Part shown: positions 54,098 to 64,000 of the stretch, piece after piece | Layout of the letters: each line of letters opens with the position of its first letter | Position numbering within the stretch: position 1 is the first letter of the stretch | Assembly: GCA_002778195.1 (NCBI GenBank) | Contig: PCDI01000003.1 | Span: 1,881,913 to 1,945,912, forward strand | From: Raffaelea ambrosiae | Taxonomy: Eukaryota > Ascomycota > Sordariomycetes > Ophiostomatales > Ophiostomataceae | Length of the DNA: 64,000 bases | Direction of reading: 5' to 3' | The notes under the pieces: model-generated | Databases searched by the model: none | What the model was told of the DNA's origin: nothing | What the model saw: the letters and a program-made list of their open reading frames with translations, nothing else | Program-made: the position numbers and the translations under genes

Positions 54098-55105
54098 ATG
54101 GCGTCGGAGTTCAACGAAAAGACAGACGAGATGCAGCATGGGTGGGCTCAGAGCTGGGCCAGGTGAAGCCCGCGGCCCTCGGCATCACGACCGAGGATGC
54201 TGAGCGTGGCATGGCCCTGACAGCAATGTTCCCGGCTCAGACATGGAGAAGCATCTGGCGCACAAGCTGGATTCTGTTCTGCTGCCCCTGCTGTGGTGGA
54301 TGTATGTCCTGGCCAATCTGGATCGCGGTAACATTGTGAGCGTCAACTCTGTCTGAGCTCTGTGGCAGATGGCAGGCCTTTCAGGTCATTCTGTCGACCC
54401 TGTTGCTATCCAGTCGAGTGCCAACGCTGCCGGGCTGAGCGAGGATCTGCATCTCTGCGACGGCCGTGTGTGTGCCCCTTTCTTCGTGACTGGCGTATTT
54501 TTTTCTGTGAACTAAAATGTGCAGCGTCTTCGCCGGCTTCTTCCTTGGCTGAATGGAAGCTGGTCTGTTTCCTGGCATGATCTCCTGACATGCTGGTATA
54601 AGAAGCATGAGATGGACGAGTGCTCCGACCTCAAGCAGAGAACATAGATTTGGGGTGTGGTGAGATCATTTGCGCATTTGCGCACATGAGGTTGTGGTGT
54701 CGTGTTGTGGTGGTTCTTTGCACGACGAGTGTTCCACTTGTTTCTCTCTCTCTCTTTTTATTTTATTTTATTTTATTTTATTATTTTTATTTATCTGCAA
54801 CTCCCCAATTCACGTTTCCACGTTTCCTTTCATTTACCCGTTCTGTTTTTGCCATCCTCGTCTACGAGTATTAATCTACCTACACCGGTCACTAACAAAT
54901 GCACGTGTGATGACCGCCGCCCTCTACCACTTCCTCCTGGTCGACTACCCGCTTATTGAGTTACGTGGCCAAGGTGCGCATCCTACACGACCGCAAGGCC
55001 AACGTGGTCCCCCCTCGACGTGGGCCGATTGACTCGCGGCAGGCGGTCAAGGCCATGCGCTGCGACGTGCGCTTGTGGCCGTTCACGGTGCTCCACCAAG
55101 GGCTT
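54098..55105 (+). pseudogene. MFS anion-permease relic
   Basis: Fragments of a second Dal5-type transporter lie in correct order with stops and frame changes. ATG 54098 MASEFNEKTDEMQH; DMEKHLAHKLDSVLLPLLW and MYVLANLDRGNI (first TM with the LDR.NI motif) from 54240; NAAGLSEDLHL near 54423; FAGFFLG-stop-MEAGLFPGMI near 54530-54580, where the family has a GFxEAGxFPG motif; LTCWYKKHEMDE near 54586; and, after about 320 bp of non-coding DNA including a TTTTA repeat, YVAKVRILHDRKANVV and RRGPIDSRQAVKAM..DVRLWPFTVL (cytoplasmic loop to TM7). The second half of the transporter is absent. It is not a copy of the intact MFS gene 3 kb away: the sequences differ clearly. Confidence 0.7.
54755..54792. 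repeat. (TTTTA)n microsatellite
   Basis: Seven to eight TTTTA-type units following a CT-rich stretch, lying within the eroded middle of the MFS relic. Confidence 0.9.
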
Positions 55106-56281
55106 TGCCAACGTGACTGCGTCCCACGGGCGTGGGCACGCTGCTGTCGCTGGCGATGCCGTGCATCTGCAAGCTGCGGCCGGGCGGGAGCCGGACACCA
55201 AGGCCGGGCGGGAGCTGATGGCGAGGCAGCACGCGGCCAATGAAGAGGAGGAGGAGTCGAGCAATAGAAGATGAGATCAGAATGTGAGATGACAACAGTC
55301 TCGGTGGGTGCGTGAGTCTTGCCATTGTCTCTGCGTCGAGGCCGATATGGCCATCTTTCTGGGATCGAATTCGAGTTGGTGAGCCAGTTTTAGTGGACTT
55401 ACTGACAGTCGGCCTCCGTAACAGCCTGTAACGCCCCCTGGCATGTGCTTCCCTGAGACCCCCCGGAAACGGAATGGTTCCCTCTATTCCCTGTTAGCGC
55501 GCGACCTACCTGGGGCGGTGGCAAAACGGCGGCCAAGGGTCCCCACTGACAGCAGCCGAGAACTGCGGGCAAACAGGGAAGGAACAGCCTGGACAGCGCC
55601 TTCCTTAAGAGCTTGCAGCTCGGAGTGTTGGGAACTTTTTTTTTTTTTTTGGCCCGCGCAAAATGCGGTGTTGTTGTCTCTGGGCTGTAGAATTCTCAGC
55701 CCCAACTAGTCGGCCTGACCACTCCACCACGTGCGTCATCCACCTTTGTGAGCCTTGCACCAGGCGGCGTTTTCGTCTTCCCCTCTTTTGCGTCTTGGGC
55801 ACTGCATTAAACGCCTCATAACCTGCCTCAATCCTGCCGCTCCGCCAACCACGTCCTTTTCCCTTCCCTGTGGCATCCTGGCTTGCGCATTTAACCCTGC
55901 ACAATCACGCACCTGCTCTCCGACCTCTGACCACGACACACCTTTTTTTCGGTCTCCGTCTTTTGTTTACCCAGCTGCTGCCTTTCCTGTTTCACATTGG
56001 CTGCTCAGCTCCACTTCAGGTCTTCTATTCGGCCATCCCGACCTCTTTTTTTTGGTTTTCTGTTTCTTTCCCTTCTCCCTCTACTCTGTGTACTCCCTAC
56101 TTCTCTTCCTCAGTTCTTCCTACCCTGAAGCCGGCCTCAATTCGACGCCCTGATCGACCTCCTGTCCGACGAGAGCTTGCGAGAGGTCCTCTACCTTCTC
56201 CATCCTCTTCAGCTTCTTTTCCTCGAGCCCTTTCTCCTCTTTCTCTCCTCTCCTCTTCTCGACCTCTCCTCTTCCTTCGCC
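55106..56281 (+). promoter_or_regulatory. Intergenic ending in a CT-rich promoter
   Basis: The first half holds only short unrelated frames and a T-run (55626-55640). From about 55750 to 56281 the plus strand is strongly pyrimidine-rich (long TTTCCCTTCTCC-type tracts) right up to the ATG of the PPPDE gene, like the leader of the GT31-like gene. No specific binding site could be assigned. Confidence 0.45.
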
Positions 56282-57197
56282 ATGGCGCCTAGACCCAAGA
56301 CTCACCGCAAGTCATCTCGGAACTCCCACCACCACAGCAACCACCGGCAGACGCTCTCGCTGCAAAAGACCGAAATCATCATCAATGTCTACGACCTGTT
56401 GGCGGTATGTTCAGATGCTCTCTCCTCATGTAGCCCCTCCTTCATCGCACCCCGGCTAATCTCTCCTCTCCCAGCCCGGCCGCCTGTCCTCCGCGCTCTG
56501 GTACCTTGGCACCTCTCTCCTCCACTCCGGCGTCGTCATCAACGGCAAGGAATACGCCTACGGCGGCCACGACCGGCGTGGTGTCACCGGCGTGTACTGG
56601 ACCAAGCCGCGCTCTGAGCCGCCCGGCGGCACGTTTCGCTGCGAAATCCTTCACGGGTTCACCCTCGCCACCCCCGAAGAGATCGAGTCCATCATTACCA
56701 GCGCCTCGCAGGAGTTCCTCGGCACCTCGTACAATCTACTCACCAAGAACTGCAACCACTTCACCGCCTTTCTCTGCTGCAAGCTCACCGGCCGGCCCGG
56801 TCCGACCTGGCTCAACCGGGCCGCTAGCATCGGCGTCGCCCTTCCCTGTGTCGTGCCCCACGAATGGATCGAACCCCCAGAATACGATACGACTGACGGC
56901 TCGCTGCTCGTCGACACCGAGGACGACGACACCATGAGCGACCGCTACGAGGATGACGTGCGCGACGAGCGAGCCCGGATGCTGCGTGGGCCGTCGACGC
57001 ACTCGCAGGTGCACCTGGTCGGCGAGACGGCCAGCACTGTGTCTGGCATAAGTGGCGAGCTCTCCAGCTGGAACGGCGAGGACAATGCTAGCACCAACAG
57101 CGGCCGGTCGAGTGGCAGCAAGGGCAAGGGACGGGCGCCGCCCATGCGCGACGCAGACGGGCATCCCCTGCCCCCCTCGGAGCGAGTCCGGGCATAA
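56282..57197 (+). CDS. PPPDE/DeSI-type thiol peptidase (281 aa)
   Basis: Predicted cysteine isopeptidase acting on ubiquitin- or SUMO-type conjugates (DeSI family). Exon 1 is 56282-56404 (41 codons); intron 56405-56474 (70 nt, GTATGT..CTAAT..CCAG); exon 2 is 56475-57197. After a His/Ser/Arg-rich start, EIIINVYDLLAPGRLSSALWYLGTSLLHSGVVI introduces catalytic His58; EYAYGGHDRRGVTGV is the conserved second block; YNLLTKNCNHFT supplies nucleophile Cys134. PPGGTFRCEILHGFT lies between. The last ~110 residues are acidic then Ser/Gly-rich and look disordered. The His-Cys spacing (76 residues) fits permuted papain-fold PPPDE domains. Cytosolic or nuclear by absence of a signal peptide. Confidence 0.9.
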
Positions 57198-58655
57198 AGC
57201 AAAGAGTTCTCATGAGACGATCTATCGGGAAAGAAAAAAAATGGACAGCCACGAATGGGCACAGGCGAGCAAAGGACGAGCACGACAAGCTCGCCGAGAC
57301 TGGCTACGGATTTTGGACTACGCTTCTCCTCTGTACAGGAGATCCTCCCCCCCCCCCTCCGTGGGAGATACCCTAGGATGCACGCTCGACTTGTTTTTCA
57401 TTGTTATTGTTTGAGGGGTTGATCTGCAGCTCTGCTGCGATCCCATGCTTGGGACAGGCGTTTTTTTTTTTTTTTTTGGCGAACGGTGATACCATCAATG
57501 ACGTTATTCTTTCATGCGCTCTTTGTCTCCTTTGTCTTGGGGTTCCACATGGCATGCTTTGGTTTGCTTTTTCCTGTGATTTCCATGCAAGCATTGCATT
57601 CTATATTTTTTGCCGTAGTTCTTAGGCAACAGCGAGCAAATATGATGCCTTTACAACACCGCGACACGTAGGCGTGAGGCTGTGTGCATGGACAGGGTAG
57701 CGCTCTACAGATGGTCGGCTTACGTAACCGAGGTGAAGTTTAACAAGGTCTACCTGGTACGTCTACCTCTGGCGTTCGGTGTTTCCTTTTCTGGAGTTTC
57801 TGTTTCCTCATTAAGCCACACGGGTCCGCCTTGGTCGCCTCGCGGTTTGTCAGAAGCAGAGACACGCGTGCCGTAGGATGGAAGCAAACGTAAGACCTGC
57901 GAGAGGCCTGCCGTTTCCCCTCGGACTTATCTCGAGCTCTCACTTCCGGGGCAGCCTGCTCTGTCCACGAGTGGAGCCAGTCAAGGGCGATCACTGCGGA
58001 GCAATCGCGTCGTTGATTGGCCGAGCCCGCGCCAATTAATCCGCCTTGCTCCTTGCAAGGGTAGGTGCGACCAAGACAACTTCGAGATAGGATACCAAGA
58101 AGGCAAGAGACAAAATCTGGAAAAAAAGCCTCGTCGCTCTCACGCAAGGAAAAGCATCACCAGCTGACACGCAATAGCAAGCATCGTCTCCCCTGCATCC
58201 AGCATCGCTACTCTGCGCGTTCCCACGCCTGTCCATCCTGCCGCACTCCACGCTGCAACCCAACTGCGCTAGCCTCGAGCAGCAGCACCTTCCTGCCGTG
58301 TGGGAAGCTCTTATCCAGGAGAGCAAAGACCCAATCTCACCACCAAATTGCCTCGCCCACCACATTGTCGTTTCGCGACGTGCCCGACACCTCGACACCC
58401 CTTTCCCCCCACCACCCGTTCTGACCTCTTGACCACCCCGATGCGCTCTGCAAGCACAAACGGCCACTTCCACGACTGATCCTCTCTCCCCCACCCCCCC
58501 CTTGCCCGGGGCGCACAACGCTGCTCGCCCCACGCCCTCATGCTCGAAGCAGCGGCCGGCACCACCCGCCACGGGACCTCCAGGCCTCCGCCACAAAGCC
58601 GTCGAACCTCGGTGCCGCTGCTGCAGCTGCTGCAGCTGCCGACAACCTCGTCGGG
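57198..58655. other. Intergenic with leader of the VPS9 gene
   Basis: Contains a C-run at 57348-57357, a T-run at 57462-57477, and a C-rich, stop-containing 5' leader before 58656 (58380-58640). No gene motif in either strand. The open frame that continues upstream of 58656 has no supported start. Confidence 0.45.
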
Positions 58656-61600
58656 ATGCCGTCGCCCCTGAATCCCTTCCTGGCCGCCTTCTTCCGCAGC
58701 TCCCTGCCGAACCAGTGCCATCCGGCCTCCAACCACATCCTGCTGGTGCCCACCACCGAGGTCCTGCTGGCCTGCAAGGAAACCGAGTCGGGCCTGACCT
58801 TTGCCGAGCTTCCCGCCCTCGACGAGTTCCTCGCCAGCCATGTCATCCGCATGCCCAACCCGCGCGTGGCCGCCGCTGCGGCCAACGCGGCCGGCGGCAA
58901 GGACGGCATCGTCAACCTGCGCGAGATCCGCGGGAAGGCCAAGCCGTACAGCACGTTCAATGGACGCAGCGTGGTGATCAAGGACAACATGGTCTATAGC
59001 AACAAGGGTGGGTGTGATGGACGAGCTGGCATTCTACTTCCTGCCTACATGTCGATTGTGCTAACTTGGGGTTTTTTTCCCCTCATACAGGGTTCAAGGC
59101 CATGAACCACGCGGCCCTCATCTCCGACACCATCTGGTATGGCGACATGCTCGAGCCCAAGCCATGGCTCATCTACTACATCTCGCGGCCCCTGATCGGC
59201 TCCTGGGAGGAGATCAAGACCACGCCTGCCATCTTGCCGGCGCCGCGCCCAGAGGCCGGCACGAGCAGTAACGGACTGGGATTGTCTGCAGCTGGCGGTG
59301 CGGCCGGCGCGTCAGCCGGCGCGTCCTCGAAAGCCGCAGAACAGTCGGCGGCAGCCGGAAAGGCGGCAGCGGCGGGCGATGCGAACTCTGCTGCGCCCCG
59401 CAAGAAGGACATTAAGAGTTTCCACGACCTGCTCAACCACTTCCCCATCATTGCTCGCCAGATGCAGCCCGGCCTCGATAAGATTTTCCGCGAATTCACC
59501 ACCGCCTTTGAGCAGCGCTTGCCGCCGCTTCCGACAGCAAGCCACGTCCCGGACCCGGAGCCCGACGGCCCGGTCAAAACGGCTATGAAACGGGCGCGCA
59601 TCAACAGTGCGGCTGCGACCACGAAGCCGCCCGTCAAGTTCCAGCCAGGAGCCAGCACGATAACGTCGACTGCGTCCCCCGCCTCTGCGGCTTCTTCGGA
59701 CAGCCCCGATGCCGCTCCGTCTGCTTCTAGCCAGAACGAGGCCAGCGGTGCGCACGCCTCTCTGGAACCCGGCGACGTCAACAGCCTCACAAACAGCATG
59801 ACGAACAGCACCGACGGCTCTAGTCTGACTAACGGCATCAACGAAAGCGACGGCCAGGCCACCGACGACTTCTTCCCTGAAGACGACGAACACGTCATGC
59901 GGGCATCTCTCGAGTCTGCCATCACCACCGCTATCGACATCTTCCAGGGCGTAGACAAGCAGCAACTGTCCCTCTTAGGCGCGACTACGGATCTGACCGG
60001 ACCACTCGTGGAGAGATTGATCGAGCGCTACGTCTCGGAGAATGTCCACCACATCATCTTCCCGCGTCTTCGCCTGCTGAAGAGGCAAGAGGATCTTGAA
60101 CTGGAGGCCAAGATCCGCCAGATGGACTGCGTCGACATTTCCCAGCTCGGCATGGACATTGACGGCGGCGCGAGGAACAAGCACGAGCTCACCATTGGCC
60201 TGGGCCGTGCAGTGGAGGAGTTCCGAAAGCTCAGCAGCGCGATGTGCCCGCAGGAGATGCTGACCCAGCTTCTGGCGACTGTCAAGGCCGTCACACACCT
60301 GACGCACATCCCGAGCGAGAGGGACACAAACGACGGAACGGCCGGCAGCACCAACGGCGCCTTCAGTGGTGGCGTCGACGGCGACCAGTCGTTCACTACG
60401 GCGCCGGGCACCCACGCTGAGGTTGGGAAGCCACTGTTGACCGTGAATGCCGACACGCTGGTTTCGCTGCTCCTCTATGTCGTCATCCGCGCCCAAGTAC
60501 GGAACCTGCTGGCTCGCTTTGTCTACATGCGGCACTTCATCTTTATCGACGATGTCGATAGCGGCGAGATGGGCTACGCATTGAGCACATTTGAGGCGGT
60601 GCTGCTGTACCTCGTCCGGGATTCCAGCGGTCTGCGCCGTGTCAGCCGGCGAAACAAAGCACTCTGGGACGCGACGGCCAAGGGTGATCTTGCTGAGCTG
60701 AAAGCCATCCTGGAGCCTGTCACCGATGCCATCGAAAACGACGAAGACGGCAACGAAAGCGACGGTGGCCCAGGCGGCAGCTCGCGGAACCATTCGGTCA
60801 GTGAATGGGAGTCTTCCCTAAATGCCCTGAGCTTCGGCAACGGGGTGTCTTCTGCGTCTTCCGTCACTTCGCGTCGGTCGTCCATCATCCTGTCCGAGGC
60901 CGACTCGTTCTCGACAGGGTCCGGCCTCGGCCACGTCTTTCCCTTCCAGTCTGACGACAACTCCGAAAGCGACGAGGCTGTTGCGTTCCCTCAGCTGCCC
61001 GTCAAACGCATCAAGAGGGTGGCCATGGACACTAGGAGCCTGTCGAGCAGCTCGGAAATTTCGTACCGCTCTAGATCAGCCAGCTTCGGAAGCGGGTTCG
61101 CCAACGGCTTTGAGCGCGACACGTCCGTCGAGAAGCTGTCACAGACACACAACTCATTTGGCGAGTCTATCCTGATGATGGCCATCCAGAATGAGCGGCA
61201 CGAGGCCCTGGAGTACCTGCTCAGCCTCGAAGAGTTCTTCCCGCCGTCCGTGGTCCTCGATGACATCAACCATGAGGACACCACACTACTAAGCGCCGCC
61301 GTCCAGCTCGGCAACGAGGGCCTCATCATGGTGGTCATCAACTTCTTGATTGGGCCCAGGGTCGTGAGCAACGAGCGCCTCGCTGCCTACTTTGCCCAGC
61401 AAGACATCTGGGGCCGCAGCGTGGGCCACTACCTGTTCCACGCACCGTTTCTAATACCGAGGTTTGGCAACATGATGCCGTGGCGGCAAAAGGACAAGAA
61501 CGGGCAAACGCCGCTCTTTGCTCTGTGCCGTTCCTACGACCACGCCTCCTACCATACCATGGTCGACCAGGGCCTGCACATGGCCACCATCACCCAGGGG

Positions 61601-63125
61601 GATGGCCAGCGGCTACACCTCGACGACCACGTGGATGCGCGAGGCAACACGCTGCTGCACATTGTCAACGACGCGCAGCTGGCCATCCGGATCCTGCAGC
61701 ACTGCGACGCGGACGTGAACGCCATCAACGACAAGAAATTCACACCCCTCATGGTGGCCAGCAAGTACGGGCGTTTCGATATGGTCCGGACGCTGTTCGG
61801 CGACCCGCGCGTGGACCTTGGGGCTAAAGAGCTGCGTGGTCTGACGGCCGTAGAGCTCGCCAAGGACGACGAGGTGCGTAATAAGATTGACGACCTCACC
61901 CTGCTCTCCCTGCCGGCAGGGCCGGAGGGACGGACCACGGCCGTGGTGCGGTCCTATTTTGTCGAAGACGCCACCGTGCGGTTTGTCCTCAAGTCCGGGG
62001 CCGCAGTCAACGCGGTGAGCTATGCGGTCACGACGTGTCGCCGCTCGCTCACCGACTTTGAGCACCTCACCAAGCTCCTGGCGCTCGAAAACCCTGCCTC
62101 GTGGATCCCGTCTGTGAGCGGGCTGCGGTCGCCGTTCCAGATCCCCTCGAAGCCCAGCCGGGCCATGCTCAAGGACCTGCAGGTGCGGATGGACTGGTTT
62201 CTGCGGATGATGCTGCTGCACCCGACGTTTTCGACGCACGAGATGCTGTGGGAGTTTATTCTAGTGCCGGACATCCAACCAGACATGATGACGCAGCGCA
62301 GCAAGCTCAAGGCGGAGACGCGCGCTGAAAAGGTCAGCGACGAGCTGGAGCCGCTGGAGGATGTGCGTGAGGTGGAGCAGTTTGTAGACCACGCACGCGA
62401 GCTGGTGCGCAGTGTCAACTACTCGGCCAAGAGTGTGATTCGGCGGACAAACATGCTGAGCATCACGGCCATTGGTAAGTTCTGCGTACATTCACATTTT
62501 ATTTGCAAGCTTTTGATTTCCTGTTTGTAATATACGTCGCTGACCCCCTCCAGACCTCCATGATGCCACTGCCCTCCTAAACAGAGAAGTGGTCACGGTC
62601 GACTTCTTGCCAACAAACTACAAAGAAGCCATGGATGTGTACCGCCATGCCCTTGTGGTGCGGCAGAACAACGCGCACCGGCAATTTTTGTCTGCCTTTT
62701 TGGCCATCCAGGCGACTGTGGAGGCCATCTTGCTGGCGCTCGCCCGGCCGACGCGGCTGATCAGCCAGATCCTGGTGTCACGGAAGCAGATGGAGCGCAG
62801 CTACCAGTCGATGAGCCGGTCGACACGGTGGCCGCTGGGCCTTCTGGACGACGCCCGCCAGCGACTCAACGACGAGCGCGAGGGACGTGCACAGCAGAGC
62901 AGGATCGAGAGCGAGAACCTGTCCAAGGAGCTGCGGTATACCCAGCAGACTGTGGCCAGCGAGCTGGCTGGGTGGCAGGACATGCACGAGCGCGTGGGAC
63001 GGCGAGCCATCCGCGAGCTGGCCCGCGGCATGCTGGTACAGGAGCGCGACCGCCTGGAAACGATGGAGCGAGCGCTGCGGCGAGTACGCCAGCCGATGAC
63101 GCCCGACAATGCCGAGGCCCGGTAG
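58656..63125 (+). CDS. VPS9-domain, ankyrin-repeat, PX-like protein (1435 aa)
   Basis: Predicted Rab5/Vps21-type guanine nucleotide exchange factor in endosomal trafficking. Exons 58656-59007, 59091-62474, 62554-63125; introns 83 and 79 nt with CTAAC/CTGAC branch sequences; phases agree. N-terminal MPSPLNPFLAAFFRSS with TFNGRSVVIKDNMVYSNK and GFKAMNHAALI (novel-looking N domain). Residues about 135-290 are low complexity. The VPS9 module: LVERLIERYVSENVHHIIFPRL near 420 and, after an Asn/Gly-rich insert, TLVSLLLYVVIRAQVRNL near 575 and GEMGYALSTFEAVLLYL near 610. Ankyrin-like repeats at about 800-1055 (GESILMMAIQNERHEALEYLL; GNTLLHIVNDAQLAIRIL; KFTPLMVASKYGRFDMVRTL). A PX-like region at about 1060-1185 (AVVRSYFVEDATVRFVL..RSLTDFEHLTKLL..FLRMMLLHP). 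It ends in a charged coiled coil (about 1345-1425). Confidence 0.88.
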
Positions 63126-64000
63126 GAGCGGCTGCTGCGACTCGTGCGTCCTACCCCATGGGCAGGAAAGGCGAAGAAGAACAAGAGGAAGCAGGACTCA
63201 TTCCAGGAGCGGGCAGCAGCCCTCTGACGACCAGAGACGCCGTCCAGAAAAGAAAAGAAAAAAAGGGAAAAAAACCTCATCACATGTGCAATTTTTGGCA
63301 TTCTATCTCATCGTATCCTATCACGTCATGACAGGTTCAACGTGTGCCATGCAGAGGCACATGCATGTATTACAAATGAGAAGAAGAAGAACAGTCCCAA
63401 GAGGGGGTTCCATGCAGGCCAACCAGAGTCGGAAGTTGCACGTTGGAGATAAGGGAGGGCGTGTGCCGAGAGACGGCTAGAACTACTGCAGAAGCCGAAG
63501 AAGGATCGCGCGCAAGTTCTCTTGGGTGTTGGGGGAAAAAACGACTCCCGAGTCTCGAGTGAGGGAGCATCGTGTCGAATGAGTCACAGAAGTCGGTGAG
63601 ACGATGCGACAAGGGAGAGACACAGGCAGAATATGGGTTAGCATGGCGGCGAGCAATATGCAGCACGAAAGGCTGGGACGGACTGCAAGGTTTGACCACG
63701 CCGAGGCAGGAAGCGGGCACAGCAGAAGAGCAGGAGGGGGGGGGCAAGCGAAGCGGGCTAAGCGGGCATCTCGGCAGTTTCTTTTTTTCTTTTTTCTTTT
63801 TTCTTCCCTTTATCAGTTTCTAGACTCCATCAGTTTCCTTGTTTCCTTGTTTCTTCATGGGAGGTTTTCTTGGCCAACAGTCTAATCGATTGGATAGAGA
63901 TACCCTTTAAGCCGGTAATTCACGAGAAAGTGTGTGATCGCATCTTTCTTCCCGTGCTCGGTGTGATAGGAAAGTGGACGAGAATGGGTGAGAAAAGAGT
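63126..64000. other. Right end of window, nothing recognised
   Basis: 3' flank of the VPS9 gene, then mixed sequence with a G-run (63736-63743) and TTTTTTC repeats (63781-63805). Minus-strand frames of up to 125 codons are Ser/Pro-rich without motifs. A gene beginning beyond 64000 cannot be excluded. Confidence 0.5.

Noticed and set aside
1..64000. CRISPR arrays, rRNA operons or a biosynthetic cluster
   Set aside because: The direct repeats seen are contiguous minisatellites without spacers; no rRNA-like sequence; no PKS, NRPS, terpene or P450 core gene is present.

Overview
The window is nuclear DNA of a filamentous ascomycete (Pezizomycotina; probably a Sordariomycete, which is inference). 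The evidence is short introns with GTRNGT donors and CTAAC-like branch points, a Zn2Cys6 regulator, HET-, F-box- and chromodomain-type genes, and a retrotransposon carrying the typical scars of repeat-induced point mutation (RIP). Coding regions are GC-rich and the retroelement is strongly AT-rich.

Layout. 1-4.2 kb: AT-rich remains of a Ty3/gypsy LTR retrotransposon on the minus strand, with reverse transcriptase and zinc-knuckle relics inactivated by RIP-type changes. 4.8-7.6 kb: a doubtful reading frame and a chromodomain gene, both minus. 10.0-14.3 kb: a very GC-rich, tail-to-tail pair, an amidase (7 exons) and a Zn2Cys6 transcription factor. 15.6-18.7 kb: an alpha/beta-hydrolase relic, an unassigned 302-aa gene and an HNH-endonuclease relic containing a 33-bp tandem repeat. 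18.7-23.0 kb: no gene found. 23.0-24.9 kb: a GT31-like glycosyltransferase. 25.8-38.9 kb: a conserved block with an oxysterol-binding protein, a membrane-anchored ubiquitin protease, an enol-lactonase-like hydrolase, an F-box-like gene and the ATPase OLA1; a 25-N assembly gap lies at 25753. 39.7-45 kb: a second decayed patch (F-box relic, class III aminotransferase relic, HET relic) around an intact cadmium-resistance-type transporter. 46.8-51.0 kb: a secreted protein and an 11-exon MFS anion permease. 51-56 kb: gene-poor, with an MFS relic. 56.3-63.1 kb: a PPPDE/DeSI-type peptidase and a 1435-aa VPS9-ankyrin-PX-like protein.

How it fits together. No biosynthetic cluster or defence operon is evident. 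Housekeeping or trafficking genes (OLA1, OSBP, USP, PPPDE, VPS9) alternate with accessory patches. The pattern most worth attention is decay by two different routes: the transposon died by RIP transitions, whereas at least six single-gene relics keep high GC and died by small indels and internal deletions. Exon structures were built by hand from splice consensus, codon phase and family motifs; no transcript or database evidence was available.
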